Source: Bacteroidota bacterium (GTDB taxonomy: Bacteria > Bacteroidota > Bacteroidia > B-17B0 > Aurantibacillaceae). From it: a DNA stretch of 64,000 bases. The translations under genes were made by a program, and so were the position numbers. Position 1 is the first letter of the stretch; each line of letters starts with the position of its first letter. The stretch covers positions 31,204 through 95,203 of the forward strand of contig JACPOC010000044.1 of NCBI GenBank assembly GCA_016185125.1, written 5' to 3'. This document shows, piece after piece, positions 10,482 through 19,992 of this stretch. A model generated the notes under the pieces. That model did not search any database. It was given only the letters and a program-made list of their open reading frames with translations, and was not told the DNA's origin.

Positions 10482-10489
10482 TATTTTTG
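10482..10489 (+). promoter_or_regulatory. Candidate -7 element (TATTTTTG) for clpC
   Basis: It matches the Bacteroidota -7 consensus TAnnTTTG exactly. It lies 47 bases before the clpC ATG, in the 265-bp divergent space between gyrA and clpC. A clear -33 TTG is not obvious. Confidence 0.45.
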
Positions 10490-10536
10490 AATCTGGCATT
10501 ATATATGTAACTTAACACTTGATAAGGATCATTTTT

Positions 10537-13086
10537 ATGGAAGCAAAATTTTCTCCCCGGGTAAAAGATGTGATTACCTACAGCCGTGAAGAGGCTCTTC
10601 GTTTGGGACACGATTACATTGGCATTGAACACTTAATGTTAGGTATGATTAGGGATGGTGATGGTGTTGGAATGCGGTTACTAAAAAATCTTGGAATAGA
10701 TTCTCAGGAATTACGCCGTACCCTCGAACAAAACCTTACTCCCGGCATTCGAAAAACGAATAACCTGGCTAATATACCATTGGTAAAACAGGCTGAAAAG
10801 ACCCTGAAACTAACGTATCTGGAAGCTAAAACATTTAAGTCGGTACAAATAGGAACTGAACATTTGTTGTTGTGTATTTTAAAAGATAACGATAACGTAG
10901 TAACTAAAACATTATTAAAAAGCGGCGTGGATTACGATGCCACCAGAGCTGAATTAGAAGGCTTTTTGGATAACCCCGGAAAGATAGAAAATACAGCAGC
11001 CGGTAACGATGATGATGAAACGGATGACGCAAGTTTTGGTGGAAGCAGCAATCCTGCAAATCCTAAAAAACAAGGCGATAGTAAGTCAAAAACGCCTGTT
11101 TTAGACAACTTTGGCAGAGATCTTACCAAAATGGCAGAAGATGGTAAATTAGATCCTGTAGTTGGCCGCGAAAAAGAAATTGAACGCGTTTCTCAGATCT
11201 TATCTCGTCGTAAAAAGAATAATCCTATTTTAATTGGTGAGCCGGGTGTGGGTAAATCTAGTATAGCCGAAGGTTTGGCTTTAAGAATTGTTCAACGTAA
11301 AGTTAGCCGTGTTTTATTCGGTAAACGTGTGGTTACCTTAGATCTTGCCTCTTTAGTTGCGGGTACAAAATACCGCGGACAATTTGAAGAGCGCATGAAA
11401 GCGGTAATGAACGAACTTGAAAAAAGTCCGGATGTTATTTTATTCATTGATGAGATTCATACCATAATAGGCGCCGGTGGTGCAAGCGGAAGTTTGGATG
11501 CCAGCAACATGTTTAAGCCTGCATTAGCGCGCGGCGAAATTCAATGTATTGGCGCCACTACTTTAGATGAATACCGTCAGTACATTGAAAAAGACGGTGC
11601 TTTAGAGCGTCGTTTTCAAAAAGTAATTGTTGAACCTGCAACACAGGATGAAACTTTACAGATATTACAAAACATTAAAAGTAAATACGAAGATCATCAC
11701 AATGTTACTTATACAGATGAAGCGATAAAAGCCTGTGTTTCTTTAACAGCGCGTTATATTACCGACAGGCATTTGCCCGATAAAGCCATTGACGCTTTGG
11801 ATGAAGCGGGAAGCCGGGTGCATATTACCAACATTCATGTGCCGCAAAACATATTGGATATTGAAGGTAAAATTGAAGAAATAAAAGAACTAAAAAATCA
11901 GGTTGTTCGCAGCCAAAAATACGAAGAAGCTGCCCGTTTACGCGATAGCGAAAAACAACTTCAATCGCAATTGGAAGCCGCCAAAAAAATATGGGAAGAA
12001 GAAACCAAGCAAAACCGAGTTACGGTTAGCGAAGATAATGTAGCCGAAGTGGTGAGCATGATGAGCGGAGTTCCTGTTCAACGTGTTAATCAAAACGAAA
12101 GCGATAAGTTGGTGAAAATGAATGAGTTACTTAGAGGTAAAGTAATCGGTCAGGATGCGGCTCTTGCAAAAGTAGTTAAAGCCATTCAACGTAATCGCGC
12201 GGGATTAAAAGATCCAAACAAACCAATTGGTTCATTTATATTTTTAGGTCCCACCGGTGTTGGTAAAACTCAATTGGCTAAAATACTTGCCAAACAATTA
12301 TTTGATAATGACGATGCGTTAATTCGTATTGACATGAGTGAATACATGGAAAAATTTGCCGTAACACGTTTAATTGGTGCCCCTCCGGGATATGTAGGAT
12401 ACGAAGAAGGCGGGCAATTAACTGAAAAAGTACGTCGTCGTCCGTATGCAGTGGTATTATTGGATGAAATTGAAAAAGCGCATCCCGATGTATTTAATAT
12501 GCTTTTACAAGTATTAGATGATGGTATGTTAACGGATAGTTTGGGAAGAAAAATTGATTTCAAGAATACCATCATCATCATGACCAGTAACATTGGTGCC
12601 CGCCAGTTAAAAGACTTTGGTGTAGGAGTTGGTTTTGGAACGAGTACAAGAAAAGAAAGTGAAACAGATGCAGCACATGGTGTTATTCAAAACGCCCTTA
12701 AAAAAGCATTTGCTCCGGAGTTTTTAAACAGGATTGATGATGTTATTATGTTTAATTCCTTAGAGCGTGAAGATATACATAAGATCATTGATATTGAATT
12801 AGGGCATTTATTTGGAAGAGTAACCGGCTTAGGATACACTATTAAAATTACCGAAGCGGCTAAAGATTACATTGTAGAAAAAGGGTATGATCCAAACTAC
12901 GGTGCAAGACCATTAAAACGCGCCATTCAAAAGTATCTCGAAGATCCTATGGCAGAAGAGATCATCAAAAGTAACCTTGCAGAAGGAGATGAAATTGAAG
13001 TGGATTACAATAAGGAGAAAGATGAAATTGTAGTTTCAACACATAAGCCAAAAGCTAAAAAGAATAAAAAAGAAGATAAAGCTTAA
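10537..13086 (+). CDS. clpC: ATP-dependent Clp protease ATP-binding subunit ClpC
   Basis: This AAA+ unfoldase feeds substrates to ClpP. Two N-terminal Clp repeats (residues 1-145) are followed by an acidic linker and D1 with Walker A GEPGVGKS at 234-241 and Walker [14 protein letters not shown]-type middle segment ([10 protein letters not shown], about 460) comes next, then D2 with Walker A GPTGVGKT at 571-578. The presence of the middle segment distinguishes ClpC from ClpA. The ATG at 10537 was chosen because family members begin [10 protein letters not shown]; an upstream in-frame TTG at 10519 adds six unlike residues. The C-terminus is Lys-rich. clpS lies 2.4 kb downstream. Confidence 0.97.
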   Translation: MEAKFSPRVKDVITYSREEALRLGHDYIGIEHLMLGMIRDGDGVGMRLLKNLGIDSQELRRTLEQNLTPGIRKTNNLANIPLVKQAEKTLKLTYLEAKTFKSVQIGTEHLLLCILKDNDNVVTKTLLKSGVDYDATRAELEGFLDNPGKIENTAAGNDDDETDDASFGGSSNPANPKKQGDSKSKTPVLDNFGRDLTKMAEDGKLDPVVGREKEIERVSQILSRRKKNNPILIGEPGVGKSSIAEGLALRIVQRKVSRVLFGKRVVTLDLASLVAGTKYRGQFEERMKAVMNELEKSPDVILFIDEIHTIIGAGGASGSLDASNMFKPALARGEIQCIGATTLDEYRQYIEKDGALERRFQKVIVEPATQDETLQILQNIKSKYEDHHNVTYTDEAIKACVSLTARYITDRHLPDKAIDALDEAGSRVHITNIHVPQNILDIEGKIEEIKELKNQVVRSQKYEEAARLRDSEKQLQSQLEAAKKIWEEETKQNRVTVSEDNVAEVVSMMSGVPVQRVNQNESDKLVKMNELLRGKVIGQDAALAKVVKAIQRNRAGLKDPNKPIGSFIFLGPTGVGKTQLAKILAKQLFDNDDALIRIDMSEYMEKFAVTRLIGAPPGYVGYEEGGQLTEKVRRRPYAVVLLDEIEKAHPDVFNMLLQVLDDGMLTDSLGRKIDFKNTIIIMTSNIGARQLKDFGVGVGFGTSTRKESETDAAHGVIQNALKKAFAPEFLNRIDDVIMFNSLEREDIHKIIDIELGHLFGRVTGLGYTIKITEAAKDYIVEKGYDPNYGARPLKRAIQKYLEDPMAEEIIKSNLAEGDEIEVDYNKEKDEIVVSTHKPKAKKNKKEDKA

Positions 13087-13090
13087 ATAA

Positions 13091-13120
13091 AAACCCTGAT
13101 AGAAATATCGGGGTTTTTTA
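13091..13120 (+). terminator. Rho-independent terminator after clpC
   Basis: A 10-bp stem (AACCCTGATA / TATCGGGGTT, one G-U pair) with a GAAA loop is followed by TTTT, 5 bases past the clpC stop. The GAAA tetraloop adds stability. Confidence 0.92.
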
Positions 13121-13147
13121 TTTTCTATTTGGTAGGGCAATTTTCTT

Positions 13148-13155
13148 TACCTTTA
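13148..13155 (+). promoter_or_regulatory. Candidate -7 element (TACCTTTA) for the SpoIIE-type phosphatase gene
   Basis: It is a near-consensus TAnnTTTG box (last base A) located directly after the clpC terminator and seven bases before the ATG. This predicts a leader of only about two bases. Confidence 0.4.
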
Positions 13156-13162
13156 ATTCATA

Positions 13163-15373
13163 ATGAAAAGCTTTTCCCTAAAGTGTTTTATTTTAACATG
13201 TTTATTTATTTTTACAATAGGTAATCATTTTTTATTGGCACAAAACCGAACTATTGATTCTCTCCACCGAATTCTTAAAACTATTAATTCAACTGTAAGT
13301 AAAACAACCTTAAATGATACTATAAGAATAAAAATTTTACATAACCTCAGTAAAGAATATCTTAATAATAAACAGTTTGCAACGGCCATGAAATATGCCC
13401 GAATTGCCCAGTTAATTTCCGAAAAAATAGTTGCCCGTTACCAAAATAATACTGCCAAATTTTTTCTCGCAAATTCTTATAAAGTAATTGCGGATAATTA
13501 TCGTTGGAAAGAAGATTTACCCAATGCCCTGAAACAGCGTAAAAAAGAATTGGTAATTCGTGAACAAATAGAAAACCAGGTTTTAGTGGCCCAATGTTTA
13601 AATTCTATTGGTAATATTTATAATGTGCAGGATAATTTTGCATTGGCGCTCGAAAGTTTTTTTAAAGCCCTTAAAGCTTTTGAAAAAACAAACGATAAAA
13701 AAGCTATAACCCGAACTTATAATGGTATTGGTATTGCCTACGCGCGCCAGGGAAATCGTCTTAAAGCCCTCGAATATTATAACAAAGGGTTGAAAGAAGG
13801 TGAAAAACTAAAAGACCGGAATGCCATTGAAACCGGCCTGATTAACATCGGTACAGTTTACGTGGATCAGGGAAAATTTGAGGAAGCTTTAAAAGTATTT
13901 AGTCAATTTTTAAAAATGGCCGAAGAAGATGGGAACATAGCTTTTATAGCCAATGGATATTTAAATATTGGTAACGTGTACGATGTAACCGGAAAATATC
14001 CTAAGGCTCTCGAAATGTTTTTTAATGCCCTCAAGCTTCATGAAGAGGTAGGATCTAAATCTGACATTGCTTTAACCCACCTTAACATTGGTTTTGTGTA
14101 TGTTTCATTAGCTAAAACAATTCCTGCAAATAAAAATTACAACGCTACGCAGGCCAAAATATATATTATTAAGGCTTTAGAACATTACGAAAAAAGCGGT
14201 CAGATTGATAAGTTAAGTTATTGCTATGAAGCTTTATCCCTTTTAAACGAATATAAAAAAAATTATCAGGAATCATTAAGCAATTTTAAAACCTATGTTA
14301 AGTATAAAGACAGTATTTTAAACCAAGCAAACACGGCTAAAAGCGTTAGAGCCGAAATGAATTATGAATTTGAAAAAAAGGAAACAATTACCAATCTTCA
14401 GCAAGAGAAAAAAGAAGTAGTGGCACGCCAGGAAAACGAAAAACAAAAGACCATTCGTAATTTTTTTATTATTGGATTTATTTTTATGCTGATTTTAGCC
14501 GGTGTGATTTTCAGAAGCAATCATCAAAAAAAACAAGTTAATGAATTAATCACTTCACAAAAAAAACAGGTAGAAGAACAGAAATTTTTACTTGAAAAAA
14601 ATCAAAAGGAAATTATTGACAGTATTAATTACGCTAAACGCATTCAAAGTTCCATCCTTTCAAATAATATTATTTTAAGCACTGCTTTTCCGCAAAGTTT
14701 TATTTTATACCAACCTAAAGATATTGTAAGTGGCGATTTTTATTGGTTTTACTCCCTGCCCGGAACAAGCCAAACTATTATTGTAGTAGCCGATTGCACA
14801 GGGCACGGTGTTCCGGGCGCGTTTTTGAGCATGGTAGGAAGCACTTTGCTAAATGACATTGTTTGTCATAAAAACATTTTTGACCCCGCCGAAATTATTA
14901 AAGCTTTAAATGCAGGGCTTACAACTACGCTTATTTCTAAACAACAGGAAGATACAAATACAGATGGAATGGATATTTCGGTTTGCAAAATAGATTCTGT
15001 TTCCCTGATTCTGCAATTTGCCGGTGCCAACCAAACTTTATACCTCTGCTCTAAAAACGGCCTTGAGAAACTTAATTCTCAAATCTATTCCCTCAACGGC
15101 GTATTTGATCTTTTGGGCATTGGAAATTTTTCTTCTATACAGAAACAACTTCTCCCCAACACCAGTATTTTTATGGCAACCGATGGTTACGCCGATCAAA
15201 TGGGAGAAATTTCAGGTAAAAAATTCCTTACCTCACGTTTTGAAAAACTTTTAACAGAAATTCACACTTTAAATTCCGCCGATCAGGCTCTTTCCATTGA
15301 AAACACTTTTAATACCTGGAAAGGCAAAAACAAACAAATTGATGATATTTTAGTAATTGGCTTAAAAGTATAG
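13163..15373 (+). CDS. TPR-containing SpoIIE-family protein serine/threonine phosphatase
   Basis: A signal peptide (to FLLAQ, about residue 27) precedes TPR repeats (about 60-390), a transmembrane helix (TIRNFFIIGFIFMLILAGVI, about 430-450), a coiled coil, and a PPM/SpoIIE phosphatase domain. The domain has YAKRIQSSIL, DIVSGDFYWF, VADCTGHGVPGAFLSMVG and a C-terminal IDDILVIGLKV, with metal-binding Asp residues in SGDF and ADCTGHG. The layout suggests a periplasmic TPR sensor coupled to a cytosolic phosphatase acting on an anti-sigma-antagonist-like partner; no partner gene is adjacent. This architecture is common in Bacteroidota. Confidence 0.9.
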   Translation: MKSFSLKCFILTCLFIFTIGNHFLLAQNRTIDSLHRILKTINSTVSKTTLNDTIRIKILHNLSKEYLNNKQFATAMKYARIAQLISEKIVARYQNNTAKFFLANSYKVIADNYRWKEDLPNALKQRKKELVIREQIENQVLVAQCLNSIGNIYNVQDNFALALESFFKALKAFEKTNDKKAITRTYNGIGIAYARQGNRLKALEYYNKGLKEGEKLKDRNAIETGLINIGTVYVDQGKFEEALKVFSQFLKMAEEDGNIAFIANGYLNIGNVYDVTGKYPKALEMFFNALKLHEEVGSKSDIALTHLNIGFVYVSLAKTIPANKNYNATQAKIYIIKALEHYEKSGQIDKLSYCYEALSLLNEYKKNYQESLSNFKTYVKYKDSILNQANTAKSVRAEMNYEFEKKETITNLQQEKKEVVARQENEKQKTIRNFFIIGFIFMLILAGVIFRSNHQKKQVNELITSQKKQVEEQKFLLEKNQKEIIDSINYAKRIQSSILSNNIILSTAFPQSFILYQPKDIVSGDFYWFYSLPGTSQTIIVVADCTGHGVPGAFLSMVGSTLLNDIVCHKNIFDPAEIIKALNAGLTTTLISKQQEDTNTDGMDISVCKIDSVSLILQFAGANQTLYLCSKNGLEKLNSQIYSLNGVFDLLGIGNFSSIQKQLLPNTSIFMATDGYADQMGEISGKKFLTSRFEKLLTEIHTLNSADQALSIENTFNTWKGKNKQIDDILVIGLKV

Positions 15374-15499
15374 GATCCCACCTTTTTTTTCTCAAAAATT
15401 GCACATTTAATCTTGGCATACTTTTTTTATAATCATTTTAGGTAGATGATTTTTAATAGAATAATGGCGCAGTATTTTTATTAATTTTACATCTGAAAC

Positions 15500-15790
15500 A
15501 TGAATATTATAGAAAGCCCTGATCTTTTAGAACAGGAAATTATAGAGGTTATTTTAAAGGAAGAGGCTACAAAGGCTTTAATTCTTTACGATGATGATTT
15601 TAATACATTTGAACACGTAATTGATTCATTGATTAAAGTATGTGATCATCATCCTGAACAAGCCGAACAGTGTACGTATTTGGTGCATCACAAAGGTAAA
15701 TGTGTGGTAAAAAACGGCACTTTTAAAAAATTAAAACCATTGTGCGAAAGTTTGCTGGAACGCGGCTTAACTGCCAAAATTGAAAATTAA
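15500..15790 (+). CDS. clpS: ATP-dependent Clp protease adaptor ClpS
   Basis: This small adaptor delivers N-degron substrates to the ClpA/ClpC unfoldase. The 96-residue product has the ClpS core: LILYDDDFNTFEHVIDSLIK, a segment rich in His and Cys (HHPEQAEQCTYLVHHKGKC), and the final helix LCESLLERGLTAKIE. The DDDFNTFEHV segment corresponds to the N-degron pocket strand. It lies downstream of clpC, with the phosphatase gene between them, and only four bases before the M48 metalloprotease start, so a proteostasis operon is likely. Confidence 0.95.
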   Translation: MNIIESPDLLEQEIIEVILKEEATKALILYDDDFNTFEHVIDSLIKVCDHHPEQAEQCTYLVHHKGKCVVKNGTFKKLKPLCESLLERGLTAKIEN

Positions 15791-15794
15791 GATT

Positions 15795-16595
15795 ATGAAA
15801 AAAAAAATACTTCTTTCCATTGTTGCTCTTACAACTGCATTTGCCTGTCATAAAAACGAGGTAACCGGAAGCAATGGCCTTAACCTTATTCCCGAAGGCG
15901 AATTAATAACCATGAGCGTTTCTGAGTACGATAAATTCTTGGCGCAAAACCCACCACTTCCCGCCAGCGACGAGCGCACGCAATTGGTTAGAAGATGCGG
16001 CGTTAGAATTCAAAAATCGGTAGATGAATACTTTGCTTCCCAAAAATTAGGTGACGAGTTAAAAAACTTTCAGTGGACCTTTAATGTGGTAGACCAAAAT
16101 CAAGTTAATGCCTGGTGCATGCCCGGAGGCAAAGTGGTTGTTTATACAGGTTTACTGCCGGTAACCGGAGATGAGCAAAGCCTTGCCGTGGTAATGGGGC
16201 ACGAAATTGCCCACGCTATTGCCCGCCACGGAAACCAGCGCATGAGCCAGGGTTTATTGGTGCAATTGGGTGGTGCAGTTCTTTCAGTTGCCCTTTCACA
16301 AAAGCCCCAAATGACCCAGCAAATCTTTCAGCAGGCGTATGGTGTTTCTACAACTTTAGGTACATTAAGTTATAGCCGCAAACATGAATCGGAGGCCGAT
16401 AAAATGGGTTTGATATTTGCGGCAATGGCCGGATATAATCCCGAAGCAGCCATAGCTTTTTGGCAGCGCATGGCCGATAAAAAAGGAGGACAGGCTCCTC
16501 CCGAATTATTAAGCACCCACCCCAGCGATGCAAAAAGGATTAAAGACCTTCAAAAGTTTATGCCGGAAGCTAAAAAATATTACAAGCCACGTTAA
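15795..16595 (+). CDS. M48-family metalloprotease lipoprotein (BepA/LoiP-like)
   Basis: This zinc metalloprotease is probably anchored on the periplasmic side of the envelope. It has a lipoprotein signal (ALTTAFACHKNE, Cys18), the zinc motif HEIAH (136-140) and a third-ligand region SRKHESEADKMGL. A typical HPSDAKRIKDL end follows. M48 lipoproteins degrade misfolded outer-membrane proteins. The start at 15795 was chosen because it gives MKKKILLSIVAL; a TTG at 15780 overlaps clpS and adds five residues. The stop abuts the stop of the convergent GIN-domain gene (16595/16596). Confidence 0.93.
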   Translation: MKKKILLSIVALTTAFACHKNEVTGSNGLNLIPEGELITMSVSEYDKFLAQNPPLPASDERTQLVRRCGVRIQKSVDEYFASQKLGDELKNFQWTFNVVDQNQVNAWCMPGGKVVVYTGLLPVTGDEQSLAVVMGHEIAHAIARHGNQRMSQGLLVQLGGAVLSVALSQKPQMTQQIFQQAYGVSTTLGTLSYSRKHESEADKMGLIFAAMAGYNPEAAIAFWQRMADKKGGQAPPELLSTHPSDAKRIKDLQKFMPEAKKYYKPR

Positions 16596-17339
16596 TTACT
16601 CTTTTATAAGCCTGCCCTTACCGCTACCATCGCTGTAATTAATTACAGAGGCAGGGTTTCCGGTGTAATAAATATTGCCGCTTCGCCAGATATTACATTC
16701 TAAAATTCCGTTTAAAGGTGCTTTAATTCGGGCATCGCCAATGCTTATGGTTTCAATAAAAATAAAATTATTAATTAATAATTCCTGAGCATTTAAAAAA
16801 TTTGTTCCAAACATATATACAAATAAACGATCGCATTGTCCGGTTAAATATATATCTCCATTACCATGCGAACTTGTTTGAAGTAATTTAAATGTGCCGT
16901 TAACATGAATATCTCCCGAATTTTCCGCTCTCACCAATATAGTATCCTGCGTAAAATTATCTAAAATTCTAAGAGTGCCAACTCCTTCATTATCTACTTT
17001 TTTTATTTTAGGGAGAGTAAGATTAACAGTTATTCTTTTTTTATAGCCTCTTACAAAATTACAACGGTTATTATTTTTAATGGTAAGGATGCCGTCTTTA
17101 ACAGTTGTTTGAATGTTTGTGAGTAAATTTCCGCCCGCATTCACTTCCACTTTATATTCCGCCCCTTGAACAATATTCAAATCAATCTTATCATAAACTT
17201 TAACTATTTCAAATGCGCCCACGTTTCTTAGTTCAACAGCCATGGAGCCATTAGATTTAACGCAATCAAAAGCATTCTCTTTTTTACAAGCGAAGGCAAT
17301 TAAACAAATGATTAAATATTTTAATTTTCTTCTTGTCAC
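16596..17339 (-). CDS. Lipoprotein with DUF2807 (GIN, auto-transporter-adhesin-head-like) domain
   Basis: A GTG start gives a short lipoprotein signal (LIICLIAFACKKEN, Cys near residue 18). The body is a right-handed beta-helix of the DUF2807/GIN type: VGAFEIVKVYDKIDLNIVQG, VEVNAGGNLLTNI, DGILTIKNNNRC, ITVNLTLPKIKKVDNEGVGT. These domains are common in Bacteroidota and thought to be adhesive or structural; the role is unknown. It starts three bases after the stop of the PagL-like gene on the same strand, so the two form an operon. Confidence 0.85.
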   Translation of the reverse strand: MTRRKLKYLIICLIAFACKKENAFDCVKSNGSMAVELRNVGAFEIVKVYDKIDLNIVQGAEYKVEVNAGGNLLTNIQTTVKDGILTIKNNNRCNFVRGYKKRITVNLTLPKIKKVDNEGVGTLRILDNFTQDTILVRAENSGDIHVNGTFKLLQTSSHGNGDIYLTGQCDRLFVYMFGTNFLNAQELLINNFIFIETISIGDARIKAPLNGILECNIWRSGNIYYTGNPASVINYSDGSGKGRLIKE

Positions 17340-17342
17340 TTT

Positions 17343-18455
17343 TTATAAAAAAAACCTGTATCCTATCCCGTATTCAAAATCATAGGCTACGGCAAAATGT
17401 GTTCGCAAGCCAATAGCGGCCACAAAACCGTGTTTACCATAATATCTTACTCCCAATCTAAAAATAACGGGACCATCGGGTTTTACTTTTTGTACTATAT
17501 AATAACCTATTTCTGCGGGAAAACTAATTCTGCCAATATTATAGGAGTAACAAAATTTAAGCGACGTTCTAAAATTATCCAATCCGGTAGCTGGTTTTTG
17601 TAATTCTTGCTGGTAATCTATCAGATAATTCTGATCGACATACACATCGGTGCCTATGCCAAATTTATGAGTATTTCTAACATTACGATGATAGGCAAAG
17701 GCCATTTGCAAATTAAAGAGATATGGTGTGGCCACTTCGCGTTGATTGTAGCCAAAAGAAGCATAAGCCATTAATTCATTTTTCGATTTTACTTTTGTAG
17801 AAGAATCTATTTTATCCACAACAGTTTTTTTACTGCGGGGAATAATATAATTTAAACCTGCATTGAGCGAAATTACGTTTAATCCCAAATTTGGCACCTT
17901 GGCGCGCGCGTTACTTGCATGGCTGAAAGCAAAACCAGGTTCAAAACGCAAATTTTTATTAATGGGAATATGCCAAAACCACTTAAATTGAACGAACGAA
18001 TTAACCTTGCTTCCAATGGCAATATTTTTAGGATTAGTATGAATATCGAATGCTTTGTTGAGATAGGCAACGCCCCACGATACACGCATAATCAGCCTCG
18101 TCTTCCTGCTCTCATTCCGATTTAAAGGAATATCGGCAAATGGGGCTAAGGCAATGGAATAACCGAGTTGCTGAGGGTTTTTAAAATCAATTACAGTAAA
18201 AGATAATCCAATATCAGGCTTGTTATTTTCAAGATGCCACAATTTATTGCCTAAGGTTGGTTTTCCAATATCCACTTCGTAAATGGTAGGATACCCTTTA
18301 ACCAAATGGCCTAAAGTGCTTCGGTGTTCAAGAATAAAACCCTGATTGATTGCCGGTTTAATCAGCCACTCCGGATTACCGGTAATTCCGTTTTGGCCGA
18401 ATAATCTCGACCATAAAAAAATCAATAATAAACTATGAATATATTGCTTTTTCAA
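17343..18455 (-). CDS. Acyloxyacyl hydrolase / PagL-like outer-membrane lipid A deacylase
   Basis: A TTG start gives MKKQYIHSLLLIFLWSRLFG, a signal peptide. The protein is an outer-membrane barrel with aromatic-ended strands. It contains FSHASNARAKVPNLGLNV around residue 178, matching the PagL-type catalytic His-x-Ser (His179, Ser181) with the following Asn-rich loop. PagL removes the 3-O acyl chain from lipid A; in Bacteroidota this fold is often called acyloxyacyl hydrolase. At 370 residues it is about twice the length of PagL, with extra strands, so the exact reaction is uncertain. No ATG start is available in frame. Confidence 0.78.
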   Translation of the reverse strand: MKKQYIHSLLLIFLWSRLFGQNGITGNPEWLIKPAINQGFILEHRSTLGHLVKGYPTIYEVDIGKPTLGNKLWHLENNKPDIGLSFTVIDFKNPQQLGYSIALAPFADIPLNRNESRKTRLIMRVSWGVAYLNKAFDIHTNPKNIAIGSKVNSFVQFKWFWHIPINKNLRFEPGFAFSHASNARAKVPNLGLNVISLNAGLNYIIPRSKKTVVDKIDSSTKVKSKNELMAYASFGYNQREVATPYLFNLQMAFAYHRNVRNTHKFGIGTDVYVDQNYLIDYQQELQKPATGLDNFRTSLKFCYSYNIGRISFPAEIGYYIVQKVKPDGPVIFRLGVRYYGKHGFVAAIGLRTHFAVAYDFEYGIGYRFFL

Positions 18456-18525
18456 TGGGGCTGCTAAAATAATTAAAATAAGTTAACATATTTTCTCCTT
18501 GTAAAATTAAACACTTTTTATTTGT

Positions 18526-18533
18526 TAAATTTG
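18526..18533 (+). promoter_or_regulatory. -7 promoter element (TAAATTTG) for mazG
   Basis: It matches TAnnTTTG exactly and ends six bases before the mazG ATG, so transcription would start at or next to the start codon. A TTG lies at 18499-18501, 24 bases before the box, which is slightly long for a -33 element. Confidence 0.55.
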
Positions 18534-18539
18534 AAAGAT

Positions 18540-19310
18540 ATGGATCAGAGAGCGGAAGCCTTTTTACGGTTGTTAAAAATTATGGATGAATTGCGGGAAC
18601 AATGCCCCTGGGATAAAAAACAAACTATTGAAAGTATAAGACACCTTACCATAGAAGAAACTTTTGAACTCAGCGATGCTATTTTAAAAAACGATTTAAC
18701 TGAAGTGAAAAAAGAACTCGGCGATCTGCTGCTTCACATTATTTTTTATTCACGCATTGCCTCCGAAACTAAAACTTTTGATATAAAAGATGTAATAGAT
18801 TCCCTTTGTGAAAAACTTATTTTTCGTCATCCACATATTTATGGCGATGTAAAAGCAGATACCGAAGAGCAGGTTAAACAAAACTGGGAACAACTAAAGC
18901 AAAAAGAAAAAGGCGGTAACAAAACCGTTATGGCGGGGGTTCCTAACAGTATGCCGGCACTTTTAAAAGCATATCGTATTCAGGAAAAAGCGCGCGCGGT
19001 GGGTTTTGATTGGGAGCAGCCTGAACAAGTTTATGAAAAAGTAAAGGAAGAACTTACGGAGTTTGAAGCGGAAGTTGCCAAGGGAGATTTAAAACTAGCT
19101 GAAAAAGAATTTGGCGATGTATTGTTTTCACTTATAAATTACGCTCGTTTTTTGGGAATAAATCCCGAAGACGCCTTGGAACATACCAATCAAAAATTTA
19201 TTAAACGCTTTAATTACATGGAAGATAAAGTGAAAGGAACAGGAAAACAAATTTCGGATTGCAAACTTGAAGAATTGGATATTTACTGGAACCAAGCCAA
19301 AACACTTTAA
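18540..19310 (+). CDS. mazG: Nucleoside triphosphate pyrophosphohydrolase MazG
   Basis: It hydrolyses (d)NTPs to NMP and pyrophosphate, a housecleaning and stress-nucleotide role. There are two MazG domains: the first has REQCPWDKKQTIESIRHLTI and EETFELSDAI with the ExxE metal motif and KKELGDLLLHIIFYS; the second has KVKEELTEFE and EKEFGDVLFSLINYARF. The 256-residue length fits the family. The ATG at 18540 (MDQRAEAFLRLLKIM) was preferred over an in-frame TTG at 18522, which lies inside the promoter box. The PAP2 gene follows four bases later. Confidence 0.95.
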   Translation: MDQRAEAFLRLLKIMDELREQCPWDKKQTIESIRHLTIEETFELSDAILKNDLTEVKKELGDLLLHIIFYSRIASETKTFDIKDVIDSLCEKLIFRHPHIYGDVKADTEEQVKQNWEQLKQKEKGGNKTVMAGVPNSMPALLKAYRIQEKARAVGFDWEQPEQVYEKVKEELTEFEAEVAKGDLKLAEKEFGDVLFSLINYARFLGINPEDALEHTNQKFIKRFNYMEDKVKGTGKQISDCKLEELDIYWNQAKTL

Positions 19311-19314
19311 GTTG

Positions 19315-19992
19315 GTGAAAAATTTTCTTAAAAATAACTGGTATATTTTAGTGGTGTACATGAGCCTTATTGTAATTGCCTTTTCCTTTTTATTTTCTTA
19401 CGGTAAAATTTCCATTCACATTTATCTGAATCAATTGGTAGGTAACAGCTTGTTTGATAATTTTTTTTATTACCTCACTTATTTGGGCGATGGCCTTTTT
19501 ATGCCTGTTATTCTTATTTTAATACTGATGTATAATGCCCGATTAGGGGTCTACTCCACTCTTTCTTTTTTTGCGGCGGCTGTTGTTACCAATATCCTTA
19601 AATATCAGTTTTTTAATAATATCGACAGGCCTTATCAGATTTTTCAATGGACGGTTCATGTACCCATTAAATATGTAAATGCCGAAGATCTTTATATTCA
19701 TAATAGCTTTCCGAGTGGCCACGCTACTCAGGTTTTCGCTATTTTTATGTGCCTTGCTTTTTATGCTTCCAAACCCGAATTTAAATTTATGTTCTTTATC
19801 CTCGCCGTCTTAGCCTCGTTCAGCAGAGTTTACTTATCGCAACATTGGTTGCCCGATATTACAGCGGGAAGCCTTATCGGAACTTTTTTTAGTATTCTGT
19901 TCTATATTTTTATTATTGAAAAAAATAAACTTCAAGCCCTCAACAAACCGCTCTTAAAATCCAAAAAAACTGAATCAACTCTTAAAAAATAA
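19315..19992 (+). CDS. PAP2-family membrane phosphatase
   Basis: This is an integral membrane lipid or undecaprenyl-pyrophosphate phosphatase. It has about six hydrophobic helices and the three PAP2 motifs: ILKYQFFNNIDRP, SFPSGHATQVF and SRVYLSQHWLPDI. The GTG at 19315, just after the mazG stop, was chosen (MKNFLKNNWYILVVYM); an ATG at 19267 in this frame lies inside mazG and adds hydrophilic residues. The last codons overlap the inferred start of the downstream glycosyltransferase, so translation is probably coupled. Undecaprenyl-linked glycan recycling is inferred from the neighbour. Confidence 0.88.
   Translation: MKNFLKNNWYILVVYMSLIVIAFSFLFSYGKISIHIYLNQLVGNSLFDNFFYYLTYLGDGLFMPVILILILMYNARLGVYSTLSFFAAAVVTNILKYQFFNNIDRPYQIFQWTVHVPIKYVNAEDLYIHNSFPSGHATQVFAIFMCLAFYASKPEFKFMFFILAVLASFSRVYLSQHWLPDITAGSLIGTFFSILFYIFIIEKNKLQALNKPLLKSKKTESTLKK

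Noticed and set aside
13163..15373. Histidine kinase assignment for the TPR/transmembrane protein
   Set aside because: The C-terminal domain has SpoIIE phosphatase motifs (VSGDF, ADCTGHGVPGAF) and no H-box or ATPase motifs.
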